Below, one piece after another: positions 23,625-34,240 of a stretch of DNA of 64,000 nucleotides. The notes beneath the pieces are model-generated. The model ran no database searches. It was not told the origin of the DNA and saw only the letters and a program-made list of their open reading frames with translations. Positions within the stretch are counted from its first letter, which is position 1, and every line of letters starts with the position of its first letter. Source of the DNA: Rhizomys pruinosus (Eukaryota > Chordata > Mammalia > Rodentia > Spalacidae); assembly GCA_009823505.1 (NCBI GenBank), contig VZQC01013833.1, positions 338,655 through 402,654 on the forward strand, read 5' to 3'. Made by a program: the position numbers and the translations under genes.

Positions 23625-23990
23625 GACATGGGAGTGCCCATCTGTAACCCAAGCACTAGCAGTCAGGAGGGCTCTGGAGATAAAGAGGATCAGGAGTTCA
23701 AGGCCAACCTGCCTGGGATACCTGAGACCTCATTTCCAAAATTCTTTAAAAATAAGAGAGAATAGCAGTATGGCTCAGTGATAGACTGTTTGCCTAGCAT
23801 ACAAATGTCCTGGATTCCCAGTACCACAAAACTTTGGTCAGCCTGGTCTAGTCAAGTATTGTAGCACACACCTTTAATCCTAGCATTTGGGAGGCTGAGC
23901 TGTGTGGATCTTATGACTTCCAAGCCCACTCTACATATTGAGTTATAGGCCAGCCAGGAATACATAGTGAGACCTTGTCTCAAATAGTGA
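23625..23990 (+). repeat. cluster of pB1, ID and B1 SINEs
   Basis: Three short SINEs follow one another: an old proto-B1 (about 23625-23757), an ID-type element ('tggctcagtgatagactgtt', 'ctggattcccagtacc', about 23765-23840), and a diverged B1 ('cctttaatcctagcatttgg', 'agtgagaccttgtctcaaa', about 23860-23985). Confidence 0.65.
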
Positions 23991-24092
23991 TGATGGTGGC
24001 TGCAGTCACTTTTCAATACATTGTGTAATTCACTGTCACAGCTGTTTTCCTTATTGATTTATATTTAATATTTCTGTGGGAAAAATGATGTA

Positions 24093-24480
24093 CTAGCTAC
24101 ATTTTGATACTGTTATAAACACCATAACCAAAACCAACGGATGGTTTATCTGGCTTATAAATTCTACTCCATCAACAAGGGAAGCCAAGGATGTCACTAA
24201 AAGCAGGAACCTTGAGGTAGAAACTGAAACATACCAAAGAGGAACACTGTTTACTGACTGGCTTTTGCTTCCCCTAGCTTGCTTTCCCTGATATATATAT
24301 ATATATATCGCAGACCATGTGTATAAGGATGGCACTGCACACAGTACACTGTGACCAAAATCAAATAGCAATTAAGAAAAATCTTCACAGATATGTCCAC
24401 AGATCAATGTGGTCTAGGAACTTCTTCAGTTGAGGTTCTCTCTTTGCATTAGACTCTAGGTTGTGTCAAGATGACAACAA
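24093..24480 (-). mobile_element. URR1-like hAT element, degenerate
   Basis: It begins 'gatactgttataaacaccat' and ends 'ggttgtgtcaagatgacaa', the reverse of the rodent element whose other end reads 'gtgtcaacttgacac' at 25524. An AT run sits at 24290-24309. Diverged from the 25503 copy. Confidence 0.6.
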
Positions 24481-24572
24481 GCGTGGAGCACGGAGGCAGG
24501 ATTGATGGTTGATTGGGCTTACCAAGGAGGAATCTTCAAACACTTCCTTGGGGAAAACCTGAAATCTTTTGG

Positions 24573-24640
24573 CAAAAAGAAAGAAAAAGAAAGAAAGAAA
24601 AAAAGAGAAAGAAAGAAAGAAAGATAAAGAAAGATCCTCC
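24573..24640. repeat. (GAAA)n microsatellite
   Basis: Purine-only GAAA/AAAG repeats, giving spurious Lys-rich frames. The copy lies at about 38319-38392. Confidence 0.9.
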
Positions 24641-24699
24641 AACTCAGGTGATATGTGTATGTATGTATTTATTTACTTATTTATTTATTTTATTTATTT

Positions 24700-24838
24700 T
24701 TTGGTCTTTTTGAGATAAGGTCTTCCTGTAGCCCCAGCTGTCCTGGAACAGACCAGGCTGTCCTTGAACTCAAAGACATCCGCCTGCCTCTGTCTCCCAA
24801 GTGCTAGGATTAAAGGCATGTGCCACCACGCCCGGTTG
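24700..24838 (-). repeat. B1 SINE (minus)
   Basis: The plus strand shows the reverse of B1: 'tttttgagataaggtcttcc', 'gctgtcctggaacagaccag', 'gtgctaggattaaaggcatg' and 'tgccaccacgcccgg'. Its 5' end forms the left arm of the palindrome at 24817. Confidence 0.85.
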
Positions 24839-24878
24839 TATATATAATTATATATACAGCCGGGCGTGGTGGCACATG
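24817..24878. repeat. 62-bp near-perfect palindrome at a B1 head
   Basis: Centred between 24847 and 24848, the left arm (catgtgccaccacgcccgg, then ttgtatatataa) is matched by the right arm (ttatatatacagccgggcg, then tggtggcacatg) with a single mismatch. The arms include the B1 5' end in both orientations with no spacer. Confidence 0.9.
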
Positions 24879-25063
24879 TATTGCATATATATATATATAC
24901 ATATATACATATATATATGTATGTATTGAATATATATATTGCTTCTCTCTATATATATATTGAATTAAATATATATATGAATTAAATATATATATTCAAT
25001 ACATATATTGAATATATATGTATTGCTTCAATATATACATACATATATATATATATATATGAG
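24879..25063. repeat. AT-rich low-complexity (TATA)n
   Basis: Alternating AT/TA stretches interspersed with 'tgaattaaatatata' and 'attgcttcaatata' motifs, many self-complementary. The copy near 38650-38765 is shorter and heavily altered. Confidence 0.85.
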
Positions 25064-25502
25064 GAGGTCAAAGGTACCTAAACTATATATATTTTGATGC
25101 TTTTTTTGGTATCACAAATTTCACTTATGTTACTTTGATGCTATGTGTACTCTAAAGTTCAACTTAAAATAAAAAACAACAACAACAACAAAAAACTAAC
25201 CAGCACAAAAGCTAAAAGAAGTTGTGCTCAAACCTACAACTATTCTTCAAGTATGAAAGGAAAACAAACTCACTTCACTCTCAGACCAACCAAACTGAAA
25301 GTATTTGTTAATGGCAGAACTAGTCTTTAAACTAGCTAAAATGGTCCTCAAATATTGAAAAGACTATGATGAAAATAGCAATCTTGGAGTAGCATAAAAA
25401 AGAACAGTGATATTCATAAATTGCTGGGAAAGAGGTAAAAATGAAGTAGCTGCCCTGTAAAGTCCTGTCTTTCAAATAACACTAAATCTGCAAATTACCA
25501 TG
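25064..25502. other. no gene seen
   Basis: AT-rich DNA with a short (CAA)n run near 25178. The frame at 25145-25330 is open but has no recognisable domain and sits in low-complexity sequence. Confidence 0.45.
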
Positions 25503-25895
25503 TGTGCTGGATTGTTTTAGTGTCAACTTGACACATCTGGGTTGAGCGAACCTCAATTGGGGAATTTCCTTCATTTTACTGGCCTGTGTTCCTGTCTGTG
25601 TGGTATTTTCTTAATTGTAGAGTGATATGGGAGGGGCCAGCCGCACTGAGGGCAGTGCCACACCTAAGCAGGTGTTCTGTATTGTATAAAAAAGCAGGAT
25701 GGGCATGGACGATGGAAACAAGCCAGTAAACAGTGTTCCTCCATGGCCTGTATTTCAGCTCCTGCCTCTAGGTTCCTGCTCTGAGTTCCTACCTTGGGCT
25801 CCTTCAGTGACAAATTGTGGTCTGGGATATGTAAGCTAAAGAAACTCTTTCCTCCCCAAGTTGGTATTGGTCAGAATATTTCGGAAACTAGAACA
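25503..25895 (+). mobile_element. URR1-like hAT element
   Basis: It starts 'gtgctggattgttttagtgt' / 'caacttgacacatctgggtt', passes 'gggaggggccagccgcactg' and 'gatggaaacaagccagtaaa', and ends 'ctttcctccccaagttggta'. This is a very common rodent non-autonomous DNA transposon, copied at about 39260-39660 with internal damage. Confidence 0.65.
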
Positions 25896-26163
25896 ATATG
25901 TAATTCATTTATCTTGCTATTAGACATTTATCACAGAAAAATACAAGTTCATGTTGGCACATAAAACATCACATGAGAATTCTTAGCAGCTTTTGGCTAT
26001 CTGTAATAGCAAAAAATGTTAAGAAAAGTAAGGTGTCCATTAGCACGTGAAATTTCCAGTCAATTGTGATAATTCTATGCCATAGATTACTAACAAAAGA
26101 AGAGAAATAGAAATACACAACTGTCATTTTTCTCAATCATATAGGATGACTAACATAAAAATG

Positions 26164-26325
26164 AAGCAAGGTGTGGTGGTACATGCCTTTAATCACAGGA
26201 CTCGGGAGGCAGAGGCAGGTGGATCTCTGTGAGTTCAAGGCCAGCCTGGTCTACAAAGTAAGTTCCACCATAGCTGGGGCTATAGAGTGACCCTGTGTCA
26301 AAAAGACAATGATAAATAAATAAAA
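26164..26325 (+). repeat. B1 SINE
   Basis: 'ggtgtggtggtacatgcctt', 'gaggcagaggcaggtggatc', 'gccagcctggtctacaaag' and 'gtgaccctgtgtcaaaaaga', ending in an (ATAA)n tail. Confidence 0.9.
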
Positions 26326-26631
26326 ATGAAAACCTCACCTGTGATCTAAGACAGTGATAATTAAAAGTGAGGAGGTCAAAGATACCTAAAAAGAACTAAA
26401 GTGTCAATACTTCAGGGTAAATGGTAAAATATTGGTACTAGCAGAATGTGACAATCCACATATGTATAGGGTAGAGTTTTAAAAGCTATATTAAATAATA
26501 TATGCAAAATACTAAACAAATAAGGATAGACTGCTTAAAAGGAGTCAATTACCAACAACACATGGGATGGTAAGAGAAACAGAGGAACAACAAATGGGAT
26601 GTAATCAAAAATTTAAAAAAGAAATATAGGG

Positions 26632-26862
26632 GCTAGGGAAATGGCTTAGTGGCTAAAGAACACTGCACCAATTGTTCTTGCAGAGGACCTGAGTTTGATT
26701 TCCAGCACCCATATGACAGCTAACAGTCATCCTTAACTCCAGTACTCAGGGAGTCTGACGACTTCTGACTCTGCAGGCATTACACGACATGGTGCACTTA
26801 CATACCTGCACACAATAACCAGCATGCAGGCAATATACTCACATAGATAAAATAAAAATAAT
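26632..26862 (+). repeat. B2 SINE
   Basis: 'ggggctagggaaatggctta', 'ttcttgcagaggacctgagt', 'gcaggcattacacgacatgg' and a tail 'agataaaataaaaataata'. It abuts the following B1 directly. Confidence 0.85.
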
Positions 26863-27024
26863 AAGCTGGGCGTGGTGGCACATGCCTTTAATCCTAGCAC
26901 TTGGGAGGCAGAGGCAGGTGGATCTTTGTGAGTTCAAGACCAGCCTGGTCTACAGAGTGGGTTCCAGGACAGCTGGGGCTACAGGGAGACCCTGTCTCAA
27001 AAAGACCAAAAAAAAAAAAAAAAA
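26863..27024 (+). repeat. B1 SINE
   Basis: A near-consensus copy: 'gctgggcgtggtggcacatg', 'cctttaatcctagcacttgg' and 'gggagaccctgtctcaaaaa', with a poly(A) tail at about 27007-27023. It inserted at the B2 tail, a typical A-rich target. Confidence 0.92.
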
Positions 27025-27146
27025 GAAAGAGAGAATAAGATGAACCTACACATTGTTTATATAAAGCTTTGGAAATTAAATAACATATATAGGTTAAAAT
27101 AAAAATATGAAAATATATACCATGTGAACATTAATTTAAAAAATAA

Positions 27147-27315
27147 GCAGAGGTTGGTGTGGTGGCACATGCCTTTAATCCCAGCACTCGGGAGGCAGAG
27201 GCAGGCAGATCTCTGTGAGTTCAAAGCCAGCCTAGTCTACACAGGGAGTTCCAGAACATCTGGGGCTATAAGAAGACCCTGTTTCAACAAGACCAAAAAA
27301 AAAAAAAAAAAGGCA
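27147..27315 (+). repeat. B1 SINE followed by an older B1 remnant
   Basis: A recognisable B1 ('ggtggcacatgcctttaatc', 'gaggcagaggcaggcagatc') with an A tail near 27294-27312. The next 120 bases ('gcaggggcatctccatgaaa', 'ggctagctgtggctacttgg', 'agcatgtctctaaacac') read as a much older 7SL-type relic. Confidence 0.75.
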
Positions 27316-27451
27316 AAGAAAAGGAAACAGAACCAGTTCATCCCAGCAAAGGCAGGGGCATCTCCATGAAATTGAGGGTGGCCTGGCCTTCATAGCAGAA
27401 TACAGATTCAGGCTAGCTGTGGCTACTTGGAGAGCATGTCTCTAAACACTA

Positions 27452-27560
27452 AAAAAGAAGATGAAGAAGAAGAAGAAGAAGAGGAGGGGGAGCAGGACAG
27501 AGGTAAAGGACAGGAGGAGGAGGACATCGGGAGGGAAGGGAGGAGAGGGAGCAGGAGTTG
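27452..27560. repeat. purine-only (GAA/GAG/GGA)n tract
   Basis: The run starts as perfect GAA repeats and grades into GGA/GAGG repeats. It gives a chance Glu-rich frame on the plus strand and must not be read as protein. Confidence 0.85.
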
Positions 27561-27939
27561 TCCTCCAGTCTATATAGATAATAGTCAAAATATGCTTCAG
27601 AAAAAAGAAACATGCTAGAGATAAATGACAACATTATAAAATAGCAAAAGGTTTAAGGATTGGACAAAATAATGATCCTCAATGTATATGTAACCAAACT
27701 ATGTGATGTAAAAACTGAAATAAGTACAAGGAGAAATTGATAAATTTACAATGATAGTTGAGGACCTCACCTCAACACATGCTTCTCAGCAACTGACTGT
27801 AATACCACACAGAAAAATCAGTAAGGATACAAAAGACTTTCTTAACATAATTAAGCAGTGACTCATTATGGAATATTCTGTCTAAATAGTTCAAAAATGC
27901 ATATAGGCCACACTCCCACAAAAATGGTACTGCAACAAC

Positions 27940-29085
27940 CAAATATCCATATGCAAAATAATAATGGTTGTGATAATAATAATAATCTTGACTTAAAACT
28001 CATATATTACAGAAGACAGAAACATCAAAATGGATCACAACTTAAATATTAGATATAAAAATATAAAACTTTTAGAGAAAAAAGGAGAAAAAATTGGGAT
28101 CAGGAACCAAACAGAATTCATGTATTTGATACCCACAACACAAGCTTAAGGTGAAAACTGTATGAACTGGACCTTATAAACTTTTTCTCTGTATGAAAAA
28201 CAAAACTATAGAGAAGATGAAAAGACAAACTACAGAGAGGAAGAAAATATTTGCAAGCTATACATCAAAACACAGTTTAGAAAACTCTTGAAATTCAGTG
28301 GTGAAAATGCAAACACTGCATGAGGAAAACATTCACGGATTAAAGGATGTACATGTGGAAAATTATCACATGAAAAGATATACATTATTACTCAAAAGCA
28401 AATTCATATTTAACTCATAGTGACAAATTATCATATACCTGTCAGAATTGCTAAAATAAAAACTAGATAAGCATGGTGGTGTAATCTTAGCACTTGGGAG
28501 GTTAAGCCAAGTTTGCCATGAGTTAGAGGCTAGCTTGTACTACACAGTGAGTTCTAGGACAGCCTAAGCTAGATACAAAGAGACACCCTCTCATTTTTCC
28601 TTTTCCCCCCAAACCAAAGAATGTGAAAACACTGAATGCTGGTAATAATGCAGACACAGTGAACTGCTCTTACATAATAGGAACATAAAATGGCATATGC
28701 ACTCTGTAAATAATTTGATACATGCTTATAAATCTAAAATGCAATGCCTTTACTATTCAGCAAGTAATTTCATTTTGAGGTATTTGTCATGGAGAATGAA
28801 AACTGTATTTTGACTCCAAAGATTTTTTTACTAGTACTCTAAGCAACTTTACTAATAGTGAAAACTATAAATAATCCAGTGTTCCTTTGATGAATGAATG
28901 GCTAAACTGTGGCACATTCTTATTATGGAACAATACTCAGCAATAAAAAGAAGGAACTAATATTTGAAAAAAACCGACACACTATTACTCATGGGAAACA
29001 TTGGATAAACTCCCAGAAAATTATTTTGTTTAGAAAAAAGTAATCCACCAAATCAAATTCTATAGAAGTCCACTTACATAACATT
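27940..29085 (+). mobile_element. ancient L1 (L1M-like) ORF2 3' fragment with B1 inside
   Basis: Relics of ORF2 C-terminal sequence are readable: 'RRQKHQNGSQLKY' at 28010, then 'gaagaaaatatttgcaagct', 'tgaatgctggtaataatgca' and 'ctaaactgtggcacattctt'. A diverged B1-type element interrupts it at about 28465-28600. Divergence is far greater than in the L1 at 17-22 kb, pointing to an early mammalian insertion. Confidence 0.65.
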
Positions 29086-29095
29086 CATGCAATAT

Positions 29096-29627
29096 TTTTT
29101 TAAATATTTTTTAAATTTTATTTATTTATTTTCTATGTGTATGAATGTACTGTCTGCATGTAGGTTTTTTTTAATCCTCTGTTTCTTTACTTTTTTATTT
29201 TATTCATTTTCATATGTGTATGAATGTACTGTCTGCATGTAGGTTTGTGCACCCGTGTCGTGCAATTCCGTGGAGGTCAGAAGAGGGTGTCGGATTCCCC
29301 TGGAACTGGAGTTCTCCTGGAATTTGAGTTACAGACAGTTCTCAGCCGCCTGTGGGTGCTGGGGATAGAACCCGGGTCCTTTGCAAGAGCATTCGGAGCT
29401 CTTAACCGCTAGGCCATCTCTCCAGCCCCTGCTTGTAGGCTTGTGCACCCGTGTCTTGCAATGACACGGAGGTCAGAAGAGGGTGTCAGATTCCCCTGGA
29501 ACTGGAGTTCTCCTGGAATTGGAGTTACAGACGGTTCTCAGCCACCATGTGGGTGCTGGGGATTGAACCCGGGTCCTCTGCAAGAGCAGTCGGCGCTCTT
29601 AACTGCTAGGCTATCTCTCCAGTCCCC
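29096..29627 (-). repeat. B2 SINE inserted into a B2 SINE (both minus)
   Basis: The outer B2 begins at about 29096 and breaks near 29164. An inner, complete B2 occupies about 29165-29427, and the outer element resumes at 29428 to 29627. The inner copy is flanked by 'ctgcatgtagg' (about 29154) and 'ctgcttgtagg' (about 29428), a good 11-bp target duplication with one change. Confidence 0.8.
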
Positions 29628-29741
29628 TCAATATTTTGTAAAGGAGAATGGTATAGCTGGATGGTTAAGGATGAGGTTCAAGATAAATGAAATTAGAAGG
29701 TAATTTTCATAATAAAAATGAACAATATATTTCCTGGAAGT

Positions 29742-29743
<2 letters not shown>

Positions 29744-29801
<58 letters not shown>

Positions 29802-29830
29802 CCTCCCCCCTCTCTCCCTCTCTCTCTCAT
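29744..29830. repeat. (TC)n microsatellite
   Basis: About 25 uninterrupted TC units followed by CCCTC-type interruptions. The copy at about 43619-43715 is more interrupted. Confidence 0.95.
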
Positions 29831-30171
29831 CTCTATGTCTGTCAACTTATTATAGAGAATTCTGAGGACCTCTAAATAGATAAATGCTAATAACATTTTG
29901 TATTGATGTCTAAATAATAGTCATATTATTTGCTTTAATTTTGAAAAATATTAACATTGGGGAAAGCTGGGTAAATGTGTATAAAATCCCCCTATATTAC
30001 TTCTTATATTGACAGATGACTCTGAAATATCTCAAAATGAAAAGTTAAAATTCTCAATAAGAAATAATATCAGGAGTGTTCTGGAGTCTAAGTAAAACAG
30101 TGTAATTTACATTATGTATCATTTGAAATTCATCAAAGTTGGAACAATGGAAAAGAGTAATAAATCATTAC

Positions 30172-30279
30172 CTTTGCCACTAACATTTTCCATGCAAGTT
30201 GAGTAGTTTTCTGGTTGAACTTTCAGTTGTGGTGTAGATCCAGTTTGGGACACTTCAATAGATAAAGCATTGTCAAATA
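30172..30279 (-). CDS. Bend2: BEN gene linker exon (between repeat exons and BEN domain)
   Basis: A 108-bp minus-strand exon with acceptor ttttcag above 30279 and donor gtaatg below 30172. It accepts a phase-1 G from a repeat exon and reads FDNALSIEVSQTGS, then TPQLKVQPENYSTCMENVSGK, ending in a G that forms Glu with the first AA of the BEN exon (4015 or 13621). Length 108 is divisible by three, so it could be skipped without a frame change. The segment is Ser/Thr/Gln-rich, probably a disordered linker; no domain seen. It is supported by phase agreement on both sides and by an open copy at 44060. Confidence 0.7.
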
Positions 30280-31117
30280 CTGAAAACGAGATATCTCACC
30301 AATGATTTTTGTATCAAGTACAACAATCCTCCATGAATGAAGGCGAGATAAATATTCTCAGAAAAAGAAAAAAACTAAGAAAAGATACAACTGGGTGACT
30401 CACCTGTAGAGAACAGCTAGAGGAAATTCTTCAAAGTGAAAGGATATAATGAGGGAAGGAATCTTGTAGCATGAGGAAGGAAGAAAGAACAGTGAAAAGA
30501 GCAGAAATGTGCAAGTGGAAAAAAAATATACCAATGCTAAATTGCTGAAAGGAATAGAAAAATGAGACAGCAAGTGTGCAAAACAGTTTGTTAGTATTTT
30601 ATAAAATTATATATACAATTGTCCTAGGAACCAGCAATTTTCCCCAAATAAAGGAAAACATTTGTTCACATAAAAATCATTTATGAGTGTTCACAGAAAC
30701 TTTATTTTTTATGTGTGTGGTGTGCATGTATATGGGTATTTATGTATGAATACGTGTGGCCATGGGTACAGGTGCATGTGCATATGTGTGAATGCATGTA
30801 GAGGCCAAAAGTTGAGATTGGATGTTTTCTTCATCAATCTCCACTTTACATATTGAGGCAGGATTTCTCAAATGATCCCAGAGCTCAGAAATTCTAATGG
30901 CTAGCTAAACAGCTTGTTCTAGGAATCCATTATTTCCACTTTCCCAGTTCTGGGGCTACAGGGACAGGCAGGCCGCCATGCCAAACTCTCATTTACTTGG
31001 GTCCTGATATCTGGACTCCATTCCTCATACTTCTATGGCAAGCACTCACCCACTAACACTTCGCTCCAGCCCTGCTACTTCTAATCGTCAAAACAGAAAA
31101 CTACCAAGATATTTTTC

Positions 31118-31172
<55 letters not shown>

Positions 31173-32870
31173 CAGAGACAGAGACAGAGACTGAGCCATA
31201 GTACATCCACAGAAAACTGTAGAATAACATTCAACACAGTGACTTGGATGAATCTTTAGGCAATATACAGGGTGAAATAAAAAGCCAATTTCAAATGATT
31301 TCAGACTATATAAACCCATCTATACTAAAATATAGGAAAAGACAAACCCAAGAAGAGGGATATCTGATTAGTGGTTGTTAATGGCAGGGACTGGGAAGAG
31401 TACAAGTAGGAGCCTAAGAGAAAAAAGGGGTGCCATGACATTAAAAAAAGCAAGTGGAATCCTTATGCTAAGTTCCTTGATTGTGACAATTTGGAAACCC
31501 GATATTTTATAAAGCTAAATATCTCTAAAATGAAATATGCAAATCTATCACCAAAATAAGCAAACCAAAACTAATTGTTAATAGATGATTTAGACTTAAA
31601 AATCTCAAAAGAAATGCTTTGAAAGGATATGAAAGAAGGGATAGAATACAAGAAGGAAAGGATGATGGATTGAATATAAGAAATAGGGCAGCAGATGAAT
31701 TGGAGCAATTCATACATTACAGATGGGATTGGAAAATGGCACAGCCATCAGGAAAATGGTTTGTGAATTTCATATAAAAACAAAAGATTTAGTTAAGAAA
31801 GAAAGAACCCCCCAAAATCACTGTTTGATAGTCATCCCAAAGAAATGAAAATCGGTATAAACAGGTAAAATGAATGAAAGAAATTTAAACTACAACTTAA
31901 ATAATATTCATAGTAACCTTATGCCCAACAGCCCAAAAGAAACAACCCACAGGTTTTGAAAAGTATATCCAGACTGAGGAATAGTCTTGAGAAATATAAA
32001 GAGGGAAGGACTGACACACAATATGGATGAGTCCTAAGAGAATTCACTGTGCTGAAGAAAAGATTAAATATTAGTCCAAGAATGGTGGTACACCCCTGTA
32101 ATACCAAAACTCAGGAAGGTTAAGAACAAGGATTGTCTGTGGCCATTTGAGGCCAACCTGAGTTACATTGGAAGGCCTTGTCTTAGAAAATTAAAAAGAT
32201 TATATACAATCAGACCTGTCCAACGTGTAGTCTACACTCCGAATGCAGCCACATGTAACCAAGGATATCTATGGATGTGGCCCAACACAAAATCATAAAC
32301 TTATTTAAAACATTGAGACTTTTGTGGGTGGGTTTTCTTGTGGCTTGACTGTGTAATTATTGAATATGAATTTTGTTGATGACAGACAGCATTATGTCAC
32401 AATGCCAAGGGCTGTGTATACCTGCATAATTCCATATACAGAATAGTAAAGTAATGATTTACAGATTTGGAGAAAAGATTAGTAGAGACAAGCCATTAGA
32501 AAAGGGGATGGGGGATGGGGGAGTGTTAATTACTGAGAGACAATGTGATTGTAAAAGAACAATCTGAGGGATCATGGAAGTGCTAGAATTACTTGGGGGC
32601 ATGCCTAAATTAGAGGACACATGATCCTACCAATATGGTAAAACTGAAATAAAATACATATGTACAAATGTTCACAATTTAATGCAGGGAACAAGAGAGG
32701 GAGAAGGCTTAGGGGAGAGTAATGAGGAGGTGAACATGACTAAATATAATGAAGCATGTGTGCAAACATATCGACATCCATTACGATGCATGTTAACTAA
32801 AAATTAATAAAATAACAAGAGGAAAACATGAATGTAAGAGAAAGTGAGTAAAATTCAATAGTATGTCCAC
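30280..32870. repeat. first array unit, exon missing
   Basis: After about 500 bp of intron, unit sequence runs from about 30840 through a GA tract (31111-31190) and fossil L1 to 31552. It then jumps directly from 'atgcaaatctat' to 'caccaaaataagcaaacc'. In all other units about 400-600 bp, including the 111-bp exon, lie between these two points. The remainder of the unit (fossil L1, old B1 at about 32075-32205, DNA-element relic at about 32210-32420) is normal. Confidence 0.75.
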
Positions 32871-33149
32871 TTTAAATATTAAGGCAGGATTTCTCAAATG
32901 AACCCAGAGCTCAGCAATTCTAATGCCTATCTAATCACCTTGCTCTAGGAATCCATTATTTCCACTTTCCTAGTTCTGGGGCTACAGGTACAGGCAGGCC
33001 GCCATGTCAACCGCTTAATTACATGGATCCTGGTATCTGGACACCATTCCTAATAATTCTATGGCAAGCAATCTCCCACTAACACTTCTTTCCAGCCCTG
33101 CTACTTCTAATAGTCGAAATAGAAAAATACCAAGATGTTTTTCAGAGAG

Positions 33150-33194
<45 letters not shown>

Positions 33195-34041
33195 AGAGAG
33201 AAACTGAGCCATAGTATATCCACAGAATACTATAGAATAACATTCAACACAGTGACTTAGATGATTCTCTAGGCAATATTCTAGGTGAAATAAAAAGCCA
33301 ATTTCAAATGATTTCAGATTATATAAACCCATCTATACTAATATATAAGAAAAGACAAACCCAAGAAGAGGGATATCTGATTAGTGGTTGTTAATGGCAG
33401 GGACTGGGGATTGTACAAGTAGGAGTGTAAGAGACAAAAGGGGTGCCATGGCTTTAAAAAAAGCAAGTGGAATCCTTATGGTAAATTCCTTGATTGTGAC
33501 AATTTGGAAACGATATTTTATAAAGCTAAATATCTATATGATGAAGTATGCAAATCTTTTGATTTTATACATATTAATATATTTATTTTTTACACTATAA
33601 TTTTGTAAGATATTCTCATTAGAAAGCTGTGAACCTGGGCTGGAGAGATGGCCTAGCAGTTAAGAGCGCTGACTGCTCTTAGAGAGGACCCAGGTTCGAT
33701 CTCCAGTACCCACATGGCGGCCGAGAACAGTCTGAAACTCCAATTCCAGGAGAACTCCAGTTCCAGGGGAATCCGACACCCTCTTCTGACCTCTGCGGCA
33801 TTACACGACACGGGTGCACAGACCTACATGCAGACAGTACACTCATACACATACAGAAATAAATAAAATAAATAAAATTTTTTTTGAAAAAAAAAAGCTG
33901 TGAACCTAAAATAAACTCAAATGACATTTAATTTTTCATTAATTTTAATTAGCAAAAGCTAAGACTAGCTCTCATGAAAGTAGTTAATATATGTAGATTA
34001 AAGAGTTTACATGTACTTTGTATGCATCTTTTGTAACTCAC
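32871..34041. repeat. array unit, intron part downstream of exon 34042
   Basis: The unit restarts at 'actttaaatattaaggcagg'. A GA tract lies at 33146-33202 and the fossil L1 3' UTR follows ('gattagtggttgttaatggc' at 33380). A B2 has inserted near 33634. Transcribed on the minus strand, this is the intron following the exon at 34042. Confidence 0.7.
33634..33893 (+). repeat. young B2 SINE with perfect target duplication
   Basis: A full B2 ('gggctggagagatggcctag' to the AAATAAATAAA/poly(A) tail) is flanked on both sides by 'agctgtgaacct'. None of the other array units, including the unit at 45.6 kb that otherwise occupies the matching place, carries it. It therefore inserted after the unit was duplicated. 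Confidence 0.9.
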
Positions 34042-34152
34042 CAAAATCAGGATGAACAGAGGAAGGGAATGAATTAAACTCATCGATAGTCAATGAACGT
34101 ACACTGTTATATACTATCTTAGGGCCATCATTATCTTCAATTTTCACCAAGT
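34042..34152 (-). CDS. Bend2: repeat exon 1 (37-residue repeat nearest the BEN domain)
   Basis: A 111-bp exon between acceptor ccttacag and donor gtgagt. It reads 36 full codons, LVKIEDNDGPKIVYNSVRSL then TIDEFNSFPSSVHPDF, with split codons on either side (AC at the start, G at the end; joined copies give Asp). The phase is 1-1 and the length a multiple of three, so neighbouring copies concatenate in frame. It is distinguished by Tyr in the IVY position where others have Pro or Thr. No named domain recognised: acidic start, hydrophobic middle, F-S-F-P motif near the end. Confidence 0.75.
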
Positions 34153-34239
34153 CTGTAAGGAAAATATTTTTTAAATGATGTACAAATTACCTTTACCCAC
34201 ATATTTTATTTTAACTTTTTTGGTCTTTTTATATCTAGC

Positions 34240-34240
34240 N
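34240..34240. other. single-N gap at a sequence jump
   Basis: The base separates intron sequence just upstream of repeat exon 1 (matching about 45845-45912) from L1 ORF2 sequence matching 20331 onward. The right-hand piece then repeats 20.3-34.2 kb. Confidence 0.9.

Noticed and set aside
24093..25895. Possible LTR retroelement for the rodent repeats ending in 'ccccaagttggta' or 'gctaatacag'
   Set aside because: No paired LTRs, primer-binding site, gag or pol frames. Both ends resemble the rodent non-autonomous DNA element family.
27427..27618. Acidic Glu-rich frame
   Set aside because: Arises from the GAA/GAG purine tract.
29224..29703. Plus-strand frames with VQFRGGQKRVSDSPGTG-type sequence
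   Set aside because: Translation of reversed B2 SINEs; the same text occurs wherever B2 is found.
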